The notes beneath the pieces are model-generated. The model was not told the DNA's origin. It did no database searches and was given only the letters and a program-made list of their open reading frames with translations. From the NCBI RefSeq assembly GCF_001955535.1, contig NZ_MPVN01000001.1:1364001-1428000 (forward strand): 64,000 nucleotides of DNA, given 5' to 3'. Positions 18,266-27,811 of this stretch are shown here, piece by piece. The DNA comes from Paenibacillus sp. FSL H7-0326 (GTDB taxonomy: Bacteria > Bacillota > Bacilli > Paenibacillales > Paenibacillaceae). The translations under genes and the position numbers were made by a program. How positions within the stretch are numbered: the first letter of the stretch is position 1; every line of letters starts with the position of its first letter.

Positions 18266-18727
18266 CTACATTACATTCTGCTTCTCTGACCTGACGTTAT
18301 ACGATTGGTCTCTGATAACGACTGTTTCCGGTTCAAAACAGATGAGACTATTCTCTTCTCCCATATGTAAAAACCTAGGATCCCATAAACTCAAATCTGG
18401 ACCTAAATAACGGGCTAGCAACCGATTAGCTAATTCTTGATTATACGCTTTCACCAATGCCTTTCCTCTAAACCCTGCATGCAACACCAACCCACTTCGC
18501 GGATTAAATTCTATTATGCCTATAGCGCATTTAGGTTCTTTCTGGATTCTTACCGGAAAAGTATCGTCAGGGGTTCCGATGATCCACAAACGATCTTCTT
18601 CCCAATGAAACCACACCGGGGATTCTCTCGGCCCTAATTCTGATACAGTTGCCAGATGCGCAAACAAAGGTTTTTGAAGAAAATGATTAAGATCAAAGCT
18701 CTGATTTTTATCTCTAATGATCCGCAT
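18266..18727 (-). CDS. pyridoxamine 5'-phosphate oxidase family protein
   Basis: A 153-residue protein with the split-barrel FMN-binding pattern: LFAHLATVSELGPRESPVWF at the N-terminus, DRLWIIGTPDDTFPVRIQKE in the middle, and FRGKALVKAYN later. The fold binds FMN, F420 or heme, and the substrate is unknown. It is convergent with msrA and shares its terminator. Confidence 0.8.
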   Translation of the reverse strand: MRIIRDKNQSFDLNHFLQKPLFAHLATVSELGPRESPVWFHWEEDRLWIIGTPDDTFPVRIQKEPKCAIGIIEFNPRSGLVLHAGFRGKALVKAYNQELANRLLARYLGPDLSLWDPRFLHMGEENSLICFEPETVVIRDQSYNVRSEKQNVM

Positions 18728-18747
18728 TATTTAACCGCCCGTCCATA

Positions 18748-19328
18748 TTATTTTTGTGAAAGCAGTTCTTCTCTCGCTGCAACTAACCAAGGATGCACCA
18801 GCTTCAATTTGTCGCGTTGATCCCAGATATGATTTAAGTAGATCAGGATCGCTCCATCCAGTTCATCTTTATTTTGGCTCGCATGTCCTCCAAGTACAGG
18901 TGTTCTCCAGGCAAATTCCAGGAGATCTTATCGGAAATACACAGTATTTTATCAACTATGCCAGCCCCAGGTTTATGAGTTGTATGACTTTCTATCGCGG
19001 CGAGAACCTCAGGATCTGTTATCTCAAATATTTGGCAGGCCATTACCTTAGACAGCTTCTGGTGGACACTTCGATCATATCTTCGTTCCTCTACGAGAAT
19101 CTCAATGCCCAGCTGCTCGCTCGTCTCCAGCATCTTCGATACAGGAATTACGTTACTGACATCATGCAGGAGTGCCGCTTGAACAGCTTTAGTCTCGTCA
19201 GCCTGATACATTCGCGCAAGTCTTTTCGCCTCAGCTGCCACGGCATAAGTATGCTCTAATGTGCTTAAGTCATCATTCAAAGTGAAAAAAGAGGATATAT
19301 TGCTCTCTCCTCTAGAAGCAGATATCAC
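18748..19328 (-). pseudogene. HD-domain phosphohydrolase (YqeK-like), frameshifted
   Basis: The first 161 codons encode an HD domain with ALLHDVSN and IESHTTHKPG, resembling YqeK-type dinucleoside tetraphosphatases. The frame ends abruptly at KMNWMERS. In the next frame the sequence continues sensibly (DELDGAILIYLNHIW ... REELLSQK) to a TAA at 18748. Adding one A at the run near 18867 restores a protein of about 190 residues. It overlaps the upstream phosphotransferase by four bases. This is either a real one-base deletion or a sequencing error. Confidence 0.7.
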
Positions 19329-20194
19329 ACAATAACATCTGATGTCAGATACTTGTTTTCATTAAGTATGTTTCTGACCCGCTTCATCATGTCCTTTCCT
19401 TTTAAAAGATCGCTCCCTCTGCTGAGCAGCACTCCTCTGAGTGTCGCAATCGCTTCAAACAGCTCCAGCTCTTCATCCGTATAAGCGGTTGCAGATAAAC
19501 AAGCGGCTCGATACACTGCTGCATTCCGTTCTCCTGCAAATATCCGCATAACAACGACAGACCAGGCGATATCATACCTTGCATCTCCCAGCTGCCCATT
19601 GGTCCAATCGATGATCTTGTATTGACCTTCCTGCTCCAAAACATTGCCGAGATTAAAATCACCGTGAATCACACTGTGATGATTGAGATTTGCACGCTCA
19701 AGCAGCGGAATCAGCAGCCGCTTGATATCCTCATGCTGATCGATAGACGGATAAAAATAAGACATAAAATCGTATTCCGGCAATAAGTCGCCAAACTCCG
19801 TATCTACCGGCAGCTTATGTATATCGGTCAACATTTTGGCGAGCTTACGAACAACCGCTGCACCCAATCGGGTAACCGGTGCTCCATCATAAGGAGTAAG
19901 CAGAACCTGATTGCCGTTCAGATCATAACCCCAGCCAAGCGGCCTGGACACGGGCATCCCATAGCTATGCAGAAGCTCAAGCAGTTTATATTGGCGCCGG
20001 ATATCCGGTCTGGAATCGCGATTCCATATTTTGAGCACAAGGCTGTTTTCCTCTTCATCGGGCACGATCTGGAAGACTTGGGCTTCAAGACCCGCTTCTA
20101 ACGCCGTCATCTCGGGAGAACTGCCTGGCTTAAGCAGAACATCTACCTTGTCATTCTTTTCTTCCCAACGAATATCGAGCAGATAATGACTCAT
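19325..20194 (-). CDS. aminoglycoside phosphotransferase-like kinase
   Basis: A 289-residue APH/choline-kinase fold protein. The catalytic loop is VIHGDFNLGNVL (about 175-186), with the metal-binding IIDWTNG some 15 residues later. The N-terminal lobe carries LVLKIWNRDS. It probably phosphorylates a small molecule; antibiotic resistance is not implied. It is coupled to the HD-domain gene downstream by a four-base overlap. Confidence 0.85.
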   Translation of the reverse strand: MSHYLLDIRWEEKNDKVDVLLKPGSSPEMTALEAGLEAQVFQIVPDEEENSLVLKIWNRDSRPDIRRQYKLLELLHSYGMPVSRPLGWGYDLNGNQVLLTPYDGAPVTRLGAAVVRKLAKMLTDIHKLPVDTEFGDLLPEYDFMSYFYPSIDQHEDIKRLLIPLLERANLNHHSVIHGDFNLGNVLEQEGQYKIIDWTNGQLGDARYDIAWSVVVMRIFAGERNAAVYRAACLSATAYTDEELELFEAIATLRGVLLSRGSDLLKGKDMMKRVRNILNENKYLTSDVIV

Positions 20195-20208
20195 CGCAAT
20201 ACTCCTTT

Positions 20209-21180
20209 TTATCCGTGTTGTAATCTATCTAATGCATACGTTGCTGCGCCAAACATTCCTGCTCTTCCACCAAGCCGGGCTGGTTCAATTCTGCAGGCTT
20301 CTCTCGACAGCTTCAACGCATGACGATGAACCGTTTCTCTCACCGTCCCCAGCAAACGCTCTCCTGCTGCAGACATACCTCCTCCAACAATAACAATCTC
20401 GGGATTAAATAGATTAATGACGTTAGCTAAACCGAACCCGAGAATTTCACCTGTCTCCTGCATTACTTCCCTGGCGGTCTGATCCTCCAGATCGTAAGCA
20501 TCTGAGATCATCTTGGCTGTGATGTGGGTATAATCCCCCTGTACCCAATCCTGAATCATACTCTGCTGACCAGCAGCCAGCTTCTCAAGCAGCGTATTCA
20601 CCATCCCGACTGCCGAAGCATATCTGCCAAGACACCCTGAGCTGCCGCATTTGCAAGGACGTCCTTCTCTATACATATTCATGTGTCCAATCTCACCTGC
20701 GCTGGAGGTCGTGCCATAGAGAACCTGTCCACCGCAGACAATCCCAGATCCAAGCCCTGTACCCAGTGTAATCAAGAAAATGTTCTGGTACCCTGCACCT
20801 GCCCCATGACGCCATTCACCATATAGATTTACACGTACATCATTATCCATATAGACAGGGAAATTGAAATGCTCCTTCATACGATCCACAACCGGGATGT
20901 CTGCCCAATCTGGAAAATTCGGCGAAAAAATAGAGAACCCTGCTTGAGGGTCCAGCAGCCCTGGAATTCCCATTCCCATAACCTCAATATCCGCCTGCGA
21001 CAAATTTACGGAAGCGAGCAGTTTTTGCACCGTTTCTGCGATATTGGATAATACATAAGCTGGCCCTTTTGCAGCTTTCGTCGCCGCGCTCAGCTCTGTT
21101 ACTGTCTCAAATTGTGTAGTGTATATCGCTGCTTTCGTATTGGTTCCGCCGAGATCAACACCGATTAAATATTTGCTCAT
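20209..21180 (-). CDS. ROK family sugar kinase
   Basis: A 323-residue kinase with ATP-binding LIGVDLGGTNTKAAI at the N-terminus, GTGLGSGIVCGG in the middle, and the ROK zinc motif CKCGSSGCLGRY. The substrate may be glucose, N-acetylglucosamine or another hexose; the second zinc signature GHMNMYREG is common to glucokinase-like ROK enzymes. No helix-turn-helix is present, so it is a kinase rather than a repressor. It lies 14 bases upstream of the phosphotransferase gene. Confidence 0.88.
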   Translation of the reverse strand: MSKYLIGVDLGGTNTKAAIYTTQFETVTELSAATKAAKGPAYVLSNIAETVQKLLASVNLSQADIEVMGMGIPGLLDPQAGFSIFSPNFPDWADIPVVDRMKEHFNFPVYMDNDVRVNLYGEWRHGAGAGYQNIFLITLGTGLGSGIVCGGQVLYGTTSSAGEIGHMNMYREGRPCKCGSSGCLGRYASAVGMVNTLLEKLAAGQQSMIQDWVQGDYTHITAKMISDAYDLEDQTAREVMQETGEILGFGLANVINLFNPEIVIVGGGMSAAGERLLGTVRETVHRHALKLSREACRIEPARLGGRAGMFGAATYALDRLQHG

Positions 21181-21218
21181 CTGTCTGCTCCTACACTTAC
21201 TTTATTATTTTTTAAGCT

Positions 21219-21252
21219 ATAAAAAAGAGATCCCTATCCGGACCTCCTCTTC
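21219..21252 (-). terminator. terminator after the small membrane protein gene
   Basis: GAGGTCC and GGATCTC form a stem with one G-U pair, followed by six T on the minus strand. Confidence 0.65.
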
Positions 21253-21265
21253 TGCATATGCTTCA

Positions 21266-21541
21266 TTATTTTCTATAAGCCTTGAATCCAAAGTAACATA
21301 ACAGAGAAACTATTGATATCCCCATTAGAAGCTCTACGTTCTCATTATAAGTGCTTGCTGGAAGGAGCTCTAATATAAAACTAAGTCCTCCGCTCCAAGT
21401 GTCGTTCAGCAAAAAAACACTCAGGATCAAGGAATACCCAAACACAAAAAGAGCTAGCTTAGACCAATACTGTCCATCTTCCGATTTGAAAATAAAAAGT
21501 AGAGATAAAATAGAACAAATAAACAATAATGCCAGCAACAT
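21266..21541 (-). CDS. small membrane protein
   Basis: About 91 residues with three hydrophobic stretches: LLALLFICSILSLLFIF, LALFVFGYSLILSVFLL and ISIVSLLCYFGF. I do not recognise the family. The start MLLALLF is preferred since AGGTGA precedes it; the longer frame would overlap the upstream GNAT gene by 60 bases. It lies 23 bases after that GNAT gene. Confidence 0.6.
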   Translation of the reverse strand: MLLALLFICSILSLLFIFKSEDGQYWSKLALFVFGYSLILSVFLLNDTWSGGLSFILELLPASTYNENVELLMGISIVSLLCYFGFKAYRK

Positions 21542-21564
21542 GTCATCACCTGCTTCGATTAAGA

Positions 21565-22134
21565 CTACTTGTCGATAAAATCGTTCACCTGACACAGCCA
21601 TACCATGTGCACGGAGCCTGGTCCCCAATAATCCCGTACGCTAACATAAGGCTTGCCGAATTTTCGCAGCCACTTCTGCTGTGCCAGCTTATATCCGCTG
21701 TCCAGGCAAAACTGTTCGACTCCCTGTTCATTCAGTAGAGTCAGCAGCGCCTTGATCAATGCAGAGCCTATCCCCTGCCCCTGATGACTGGGGAGCACAT
21801 ATAAACTGCCGAGCTCACCCACATGATCCAGTGCATGCTCGGTGCACACTTTAATATCCTCTCCACAAGGCGAATACGAGATGGTGCCTACGACCATATC
21901 ATCCTGCATTGCTGCGAGAAAAAGAGTATCTGCAGCATCCGATTGAAGCGCCCTTTGAAGGAGCTTTTTCTTAAGCTCAATTTCCCCGGAAAGATCCTCT
22001 TCCAGATGGGCGATGCCTTCTTTTTCAAACGTATCCGGTATGGTCTTCTCAAAAATATAATTAACCCTTTCGACATCAGCCGAACCCGCCGGTATGACCT
22101 GTACTGTGCTCAAGACATTGCTCCCTTCCTCCAC
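21565..22134 (-). CDS. GNAT family N-acetyltransferase
   Basis: Up to 189 residues. Motif A is seen in GSLYVLPSHQGQGIGSALI, followed by a LNEQGVEQFCLDSGYKLAQQ region and a C-terminal WGPGSVHMVWL. The start is uncertain: GTG at 22134, or a TTG seven codons later behind GGAAGGGAG. The substrate is unknown. Confidence 0.82.
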   Translation of the reverse strand: MEEGSNVLSTVQVIPAGSADVERVNYIFEKTIPDTFEKEGIAHLEEDLSGEIELKKKLLQRALQSDAADTLFLAAMQDDMVVGTISYSPCGEDIKVCTEHALDHVGELGSLYVLPSHQGQGIGSALIKALLTLLNEQGVEQFCLDSGYKLAQQKWLRKFGKPYVSVRDYWGPGSVHMVWLCQVNDFIDK

Positions 22135-22191
22135 ATTTCAGATCTGCGATTATGAATTGCACTTGGCAGTCTATCTTTTTGGCGTGGCATG

Positions 22192-22557
22192 TTATACCCT
22201 GCTTAATTTCTCAACCGCCTGCTCCTCATGATCCAGGAAAAAGATATGTCGGCCCTTATTGCTCTCATATATAAAGTCCTTCAGACTCTTGCTCTCATAG
22301 ATTGAAAAATCCCCCACGATCGCGATCGTCGTCTGGTAATTTACAAACTTCTGCATGATCTCACCGGCCAGCTTCGTCTTCAGATCAAAAAACGGCTCCG
22401 CTATCGCTGATTTATGCAGGACAATCCGGCTGGAGCCCGTCTCATACTTCACTGTTGCCATAAGATCCAAGGCAGATTGAACGTCTTCAATTAATACATC
22501 CATATCACGTACAATAGCAATCTCAACTCCATTGTTCTGAACAATCGATATTTCCAT
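22192..22557 (-). CDS. DUF4180 family protein
   Basis: About 121 residues, cytosolic, beginning MEISIVQNNGVEIAIV behind GGAGGAATAAAG. The pattern SALDLMATVKYETGSSRIVL, IAEPFFDLKTKLAGEI and FIYESNKGRHIFFL matches DUF4180 as I know it. Its function is unknown. The gene stands alone. Confidence 0.72.
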   Translation of the reverse strand: MEISIVQNNGVEIAIVRDMDVLIEDVQSALDLMATVKYETGSSRIVLHKSAIAEPFFDLKTKLAGEIMQKFVNYQTTIAIVGDFSIYESKSLKDFIYESNKGRHIFFLDHEEQAVEKLSRV

Positions 22558-22697
22558 CTTTATTCCTCCCGACTTCAATAGGACAAGTTCCTATGCGCTT
22601 AGAGGACCAGCAGCACGCTTATCCCCACATTCTCATTAAACACGGAATATCCATTTTCCACAACCAATCTCCTCAAGCATTTAAGCTAATCGGTTGA

Positions 22698-23711
22698 TTA
22701 ATAGACGAACCTGCGCTGTGCCCAGTAGCTGAACACAAAGATGGATGCCTCCGTCAGTATCTTCGCAGCAAGCAGCGGAATAATTAATTTTTCATTGTAA
22801 AAGTACAACAGTCCATAATTCAGCAGCAATATGAGCAGGACAAGTGCAAAGTACTTGGGAAAGGATTGATAAACTCTCTTCGTATGTCCTCCCGTGAACA
22901 CATATCTTCGATTCATAGAATAGTTGAATACAGAGCTGCACAGCCTTGCAACGACCACTGATAATAATAGACTGCTGCTGAAATAATGCACGATGAACAA
23001 TAAGGCAAAATCAAGAAGTGCAGAGATCAGCGACGAAGTGCTGAACAGCAGAATTGGATAATAGATCCGCATCGAATCGGCAACAGGGCGAAAGTGAGAA
23101 GATTTATTTTCATCCAAATAAACCGTATCTATATATTCCTCCGTAATGGGATAGCCTGCTGTGTTCGCGGTCAGCAGCATGTTCATTTCATATTCGAATC
23201 GTTCACCAGGGAGATCTGAGAGCCAGCTCACCATGGATAAGGGAAATCCGCGCAGTCCTGTCTGTGTATCGTATACTTTGTTTCCTGTCGTCAGTGTAAA
23301 AACAGCTCTCGTGACCGTATTGCCGAACCGGCTTCGGAGAGGTACCTTGCCGCTGAAGCGCCGGCTGCCGAGCACCATGCCGGGTACTGTCTGCTTCTGC
23401 ACGGCTTCATATATCCGCTGTATATCATGCGGAAGATGCTGACCGTCACTGTCGGCCGTAATGATGGGGCCCGGGAGTCCGGCTCTCTGAATATGCGCAA
23501 AGCCTGTTTTTAATGCGCGTCCTTTACCCAGATTGGCCTCATGCGTGAGGACGGTACATCGGAGAGATTTCACCAATGCAAAAATCCTGCTGTATGCCGG
23601 CCCGCTGCCATCGTCGATAACGACAATTGGGCCCAGCTCACAGTTTAGAAGCTGAATGATTAAATCAAGCAAGCGATCATCCGGTTCGTAGGCTGGAATT
23701 AGAATGGTCAT
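22698..23711 (-). CDS. glycosyltransferase 2 fused to a GtrA-like membrane domain
   Basis: A 337-residue protein. The N-terminal 210 residues are a GT-A glycosyltransferase (TILIPAYEPDD, VVIDDGSG, ITADSDGQHLPHDI, a DPM-like fold). The C-terminal 120 residues have four hydrophobic helices typical of GtrA flippase-like proteins (LFSTSSLISALLDFALLFIV onward). The combined arrangement suggests synthesis and translocation of a polyprenyl-phosphate sugar for cell-surface glycosylation. It begins one base after the phosphodiester glycosidase gene ends and is surely co-transcribed with it. Confidence 0.85.
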   Translation of the reverse strand: MTILIPAYEPDDRLLDLIIQLLNCELGPIVVIDDGSGPAYSRIFALVKSLRCTVLTHEANLGKGRALKTGFAHIQRAGLPGPIITADSDGQHLPHDIQRIYEAVQKQTVPGMVLGSRRFSGKVPLRSRFGNTVTRAVFTLTTGNKVYDTQTGLRGFPLSMVSWLSDLPGERFEYEMNMLLTANTAGYPITEEYIDTVYLDENKSSHFRPVADSMRIYYPILLFSTSSLISALLDFALLFIVHYFSSSLLLSVVVARLCSSVFNYSMNRRYVFTGGHTKRVYQSFPKYFALVLLILLLNYGLLYFYNEKLIIPLLAAKILTEASIFVFSYWAQRRFVY

Positions 23712-23712
23712 C

Positions 23713-24687
23713 TCATTCTCCCTCCGCTACATACAGGATATCGCTGACCCCGCGTTCTTCATTTTTACCTTGAGGATTGTTCACGACCCTGCCCATGAAT
23801 ACCATCGTAGAGGAACCGCCGCCGTCCAGATTATAAGCCTCTGTTGCACCGAGGTCATCCATAAGCTGTGCAAGCTCGTCCAGCGTCATTCCGCGGCTGT
23901 AGCCTTTATTTCGCCCATCCACCACGACAAAGACATAATGATTCGGTTCAATCATGCCAATCGCTGTCCGCGGGTTCGCAGCCTGAATGGAACGGTTGCC
24001 GAAATTGCTGTCAATCTTGACATGACTAAAATCTCCCGTGATTTCACCGTCCTGTATGAGAATCGGTCCAAAGGAGAGCGTATGGACTGCCCCGTCAGCC
24101 AGCAGCTCAGAGGAAGAAACCTCGGTCTCGTTATACGTCTGCATAGAGCCATCCGCAAACAATGCCATCGCATCTCTCACCGGGCTGTCTCGATAGAGCG
24201 TTCCATTGCGGATAATGACTCCATCGCTTCGGAATCCATAGTAGTCTCCATTGATCGCGAAGATCGCATTTTTGCCTGAAGCAATAGCCGAGGTATTCTC
24301 GATAATATTCGTTCCAAAGCTGTCATTCGCGAATGCTGTGCGTAAGAGATCCGCATTTTTAAGTATCACATCGGCAACATAGTAAGTAATTTGGTCCTCA
24401 CCCGTACCCGTTTGTACCTGGTCGATCTGAATCTGAATATCATCACTCGTATAATTCCAGTCATCATACTCCGCGTCTGTAGTAGTTGCAGAGGTATCGC
24501 TAGACTCGGCTGTACCAGCTGCTTGATTAGACTCCGCTGTCTCATCCGTGACCACGACCTCAACGTGCTCAATAAGATAGCGATCAGCAAGTCCATATAA
24601 TATAACCCCCACGATAATTAGAATCATTATGGAGATGAACATCCCTTTTCTTTTCCGTATTTGACCAAGCTTCAGATCGGCTCTCAT
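23713..24687 (-). CDS. membrane-anchored phosphodiester glycosidase family protein
   Basis: A 324-residue protein with one N-terminal transmembrane segment (about 15-34), an acidic Ser/Thr/Ala-rich linker to about 85, and an extracytoplasmic NAGPA/DUF2233 domain. Signatures are FAINGDYYGFRSDGVIIRNG, NPRTAIGMIEPNHYVFVVVD and AYNLDGGGSSTMVF. The domain removes or exposes sugar phosphodiesters in characterised relatives. Pairing with the GtrA-fused glycosyltransferase suggests exopolysaccharide or wall-glycan work. Confidence 0.85.
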   Translation of the reverse strand: MRADLKLGQIRKRKGMFISIMILIIVGVILYGLADRYLIEHVEVVVTDETAESNQAAGTAESSDTSATTTDAEYDDWNYTSDDIQIQIDQVQTGTGEDQITYYVADVILKNADLLRTAFANDSFGTNIIENTSAIASGKNAIFAINGDYYGFRSDGVIIRNGTLYRDSPVRDAMALFADGSMQTYNETEVSSSELLADGAVHTLSFGPILIQDGEITGDFSHVKIDSNFGNRSIQAANPRTAIGMIEPNHYVFVVVDGRNKGYSRGMTLDELAQLMDDLGATEAYNLDGGGSSTMVFMGRVVNNPQGKNEERGVSDILYVAEGE

Positions 24688-24810
24688 AAGAAGTCCCCTT
24701 TACATATATTCTAAGGCTGAGTATATAAAGGGTTGCTTAAATGAATCTGAAACAAAGATCCAATGCACTGACGGTTAGAACGAATCTCGCATCGATCTTC
24801 AGATACGGAA

Positions 24811-24860
24811 GTGCAAAAAAAAGATGGCTTTCTCTCCTTAATAGAGAACAACCATCTTGT
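24811..24860 (-). terminator. terminator after the methyltransferase gene
   Basis: AAGATGG...TCTCT pairs with AGAGA...CCATCTT, followed by eight T on the minus strand. Confidence 0.78.
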
Positions 24861-24877
24861 ATACTTTTCACAATCAG

Positions 24878-25651
24878 CTAAGCTTTTGCTGCTAAATATA
24901 AGGCAACCCTATGCTCCTTATGAATTGTACCCCCTGCTCGGTCAACGGACTCCTGGATTCGATGGAACAACTCATCTTTAACCGATTTTGGAAGCTGTCT
25001 GTGCTTGGAGTTTGTATTCAGCAAGGATACATAAGCGGAGCTGGTGAGTGTATGTATTTCCCTATACTCTTTTACACGCAGATTGTTAAAGAACCCCGAC
25101 TTGTCAGTAATCACTCTTCTGTCTTCAATGATCTCCTCAGGAGTAGGCAGCGCAGCGTCATCCAAATGAGGAGCAAGTTCGCGGTAGTGAAGACGAATTT
25201 CCTGGTGGAGGTCATCATACATCGGAACATGTACCGTCCAGAAGAAAGCCATTGAGCCGTTATGTTTAAGCAGCTCCCACACTCTCCGGTATCCAAAATC
25301 AGGCTCAATGAAATGAAAGGCCGTTCCCGAAATCGCGAGGTCAAAAGGTGAACCCTCTCCATTCCAATCCTCAAACGCGGTATGAAGTACTTTTACTGAG
25401 GGATATCCTTTGAATTTCTCTGCAGTAAACTGTGCTAGTTGGTCACCAAGCTCAACACAGGTGATGTCCGTAAAACCTTTATCTACGAAGCCTCCAGTCG
25501 CTTGACCTGTTCCGCAGCCAATTTCTAGGATCTTTTGGCCTTGTTTCAGGCTGGAATAATCAGCAATATCATCGAACATTTCTTTGGGATAAGCGGGTCT
25601 GAACCTCTCATATTCACTAACGATATAATTGAAGGTTTCTTTATTCTCCAT
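24878..25651 (-). CDS. class I SAM-dependent methyltransferase
   Basis: A 257-residue protein with the SAM-binding motif ILEIGCGTGQATGGF (about residues 40-54) and post-motif acidic residue CVELGD. FDLAISGTAFHFI is the typical motif IV region. The substrate is unknown. It is the first of several unlinked methyltransferases in a row (25729, 26933). Confidence 0.83.
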   Translation of the reverse strand: MENKETFNYIVSEYERFRPAYPKEMFDDIADYSSLKQGQKILEIGCGTGQATGGFVDKGFTDITCVELGDQLAQFTAEKFKGYPSVKVLHTAFEDWNGEGSPFDLAISGTAFHFIEPDFGYRRVWELLKHNGSMAFFWTVHVPMYDDLHQEIRLHYRELAPHLDDAALPTPEEIIEDRRVITDKSGFFNNLRVKEYREIHTLTSSAYVSLLNTNSKHRQLPKSVKDELFHRIQESVDRAGGTIHKEHRVALYLAAKA

Positions 25652-25728
25652 ACTGCTCCGCCTCCAGTCTGAATTAACTTCTAACTATACATAGCTTGAT
25701 ATCGGTCGAGGTCATTGATTGCTCTTAG

Positions 25729-26310
25729 TCAGCTCTTCTTCGTCATTAAGATGAGTCCTGTTGACCAATTGAGCTTAGACAGATGGAAATCCTCTCTTGA
25801 TTCCAGATACGATACTAGCTTGGATACCTTATCCTCATGGTCTTCAGGCCAATTCGGCTGCGGGTTCAGATCATCAATGATATACAGCCCTCCAGGCTTG
25901 ACCATATCAAGCACCTCTTCCGCCAGATAAAACTTGCCCGGCCATGTATCAGCGAAGATGACATCATATTGTTCGGATTTATGTTGTTCTATGTATTCGC
26001 CGCCATCCTGAGCAAATAGATGTAACCGAGGATCATCCCCCAGCACTTCCCTCGCAATATTCGAGCATTGCTCATCCATCTCAACAGAATACAGCCTGCT
26101 CTCCTGATCCATTCCATCAAGAAGCCAAGCTGTAGAGTGACCTACACCTGTTCCTAATTCCAAAATGGTGCTCTGCTTGCGATTTGCGGCTAACATCCGA
26201 AGGAAGCTGCCTGTTAGATCATCACACGAAGCCGTGAAGCCATATTCTGCAGCACATTTACTCACTCGTTCAGCATGGATCGGGCGCTGAATACCTTGTA
26301 ATTCGTCCAT
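25729..26310 (-). CDS. O-methyltransferase-like SAM-dependent methyltransferase
   Basis: A 193-residue protein with ILELGTGVGHSTAWLLDGM as SAM motif I, YSVEMDEQCSNIAREVL as motif II, and YDVIFADTWPGKF followed by GGLYIIDDLNPQPNW, in the manner of the methyltransferase 24 / O-methyltransferase group. The substrate is unknown. Confidence 0.8.
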   Translation of the reverse strand: MDELQGIQRPIHAERVSKCAAEYGFTASCDDLTGSFLRMLAANRKQSTILELGTGVGHSTAWLLDGMDQESRLYSVEMDEQCSNIAREVLGDDPRLHLFAQDGGEYIEQHKSEQYDVIFADTWPGKFYLAEEVLDMVKPGGLYIIDDLNPQPNWPEDHEDKVSKLVSYLESREDFHLSKLNWSTGLILMTKKS

Positions 26311-26350
26311 GGATAAGCCTCCTTGTATGAACTGCGTAGCTAACTTATCG

Positions 26351-26878
26351 TTATACCTTCATTCTCTTTTTGATCATTCTGATTTGTCCTCTATGATTGA
26401 TTTCATCTTCAAAGACGTGGAACCACATAAAGTAATAATTTGCTTGTTTGTCATACCAGAATTGCTCCTCATGATGAAGCCAATCATCATTTACGGACTT
26501 AAAATACTCAAGTGTTCTATTTCTTACTTCTTCCAATTTGTTAAGGTAAAATGTCAGTTCATGCCCTCTGATCTGTTCTTGCCCGGTCGAACCCAACTCA
26601 AGTGCTGGACCCCAGATAGACAGTTCATCATCATTGAAAAACCTTTTTTCAAATGTCGAGACCTGATACGCATATTCAACTGCTGCAAAATGTAATAACA
26701 AAGCACCTATGGAATTGCTCTCTGCATCCAGCAGGTAATCAAGCTGTTCCTTCGATAAGCCCTTCACTTCTTCTAAGGTTGTATATCTCGCATAATTCAT
26801 CATGGAAATAAGCCGACTGATCTGAGGAGTATATCCAGGGATGCTGGTGATTAGATAGATTTGATCCATATTCATCAT
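26351..26878 (-). CDS. DinB family protein (DUF664-like)
   Basis: About 175 residues, a four-helix-bundle DinB-type protein. Metal-ligand histidines are visible as LLHFAAVEYAYQ in the first half and HVFEDEINHRGQIRM near the end. The ATG pair behind GGAGGGG is chosen as start. Relatives include bacillithiol- and mycothiol-dependent transferases; function here is unknown. Confidence 0.8.
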   Translation of the reverse strand: MMNMDQIYLITSIPGYTPQISRLISMMNYARYTTLEEVKGLSKEQLDYLLDAESNSIGALLLHFAAVEYAYQVSTFEKRFFNDDELSIWGPALELGSTGQEQIRGHELTFYLNKLEEVRNRTLEYFKSVNDDWLHHEEQFWYDKQANYYFMWFHVFEDEINHRGQIRMIKKRMKV

Positions 26879-26932
26879 CGTTCGCCCCTCCAAATCTTTT
26901 TATCCTATTACTGATCACAGCGTTCAACGCTG

Positions 26933-27811
26933 CTACCTATTAACAATCCCGAAGGAAATCTTCATGTTGGGTGCGTAGGTTAACCAGGATTGATCATTAA
27001 ATTGTTTGGAGAATAACCGTTCAGCATCGTACTGCCTTCTTGCCCCTTCCGCTGTCAACCCTCTCTCTATCAGATTGATTTCAACCTGTTTATCATCACC
27101 TGGATCTTGGCCTAATCCATCTGCACTTAATGCTTCGAAGAGCTTATTCTTCATGTCTAAATCCATATGCTGATCTAAAAAGTTCACCCGATCACTGACC
27201 CGGCACTGTACATCCTGTAAACCTAGCTGGCTAAGAAGTACAGGTAATCTCATGCCGATATTTCCGTCTTTGCTCTTACTTCTTCTGTCTGCTTCAAACA
27301 ATCTCTGGAGTATTCCCAGCTGTATGATATCGGATTGTTCCTGCCCTTCGAAATAATAGTTCGACATATTTGATATCCAATGAGGCTCAAAGCATATCAC
27401 CCTGCCCGAATCTACTACGCTATCGATCATCCTCTGTAGAATAATAGATGGTTCAGCGATATGTAACAAAAAGGCGTGACTCATCGCAATATCATACTTG
27501 CCATCTACGGACTGTTCTTCAAGATCAGCTACGATAAATTCTGTTGTATACGGTAAGCGAGAGAATAATTCTTTTGCTTCATCAATCAAATCCTGGCCTT
27601 TATCTATTCCCGTATAAGTTGATCCTTCTGGCAATAAAGGCAGCAGCTTTAAACCGAGGTATCCATATCCGCAGCCGTAATCCACGACATTTACAGGCTT
27701 TTGAATGTTCCACACTTTTTGCACCAGAAATTCTAGATAATCATCGTTGTAGTACAGCCATCGCGTATTTCTAAGGTATTCGATTTGAGTATCCCAATAA
27801 TATTCGGACAT
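26933..27811 (-). CDS. class I SAM-dependent methyltransferase
   Basis: A 292-residue protein with VVDYGCGYGYLGLKLLPLLP as motif I and YTGIDKGQDLIDEA as motif II. YDIAMSHAFLLHI and GRVICFEPHW follow. The long C-terminal part contains a helical extension of about 100 residues. No substrate is evident. It has its own upstream region of about 220 bases that contains no repeat of the cassette type. Confidence 0.8.
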   Translation of the reverse strand: MSEYYWDTQIEYLRNTRWLYYNDDYLEFLVQKVWNIQKPVNVVDYGCGYGYLGLKLLPLLPEGSTYTGIDKGQDLIDEAKELFSRLPYTTEFIVADLEEQSVDGKYDIAMSHAFLLHIAEPSIILQRMIDSVVDSGRVICFEPHWISNMSNYYFEGQEQSDIIQLGILQRLFEADRRSKSKDGNIGMRLPVLLSQLGLQDVQCRVSDRVNFLDQHMDLDMKNKLFEALSADGLGQDPGDDKQVEINLIERGLTAEGARRQYDAERLFSKQFNDQSWLTYAPNMKISFGIVNR

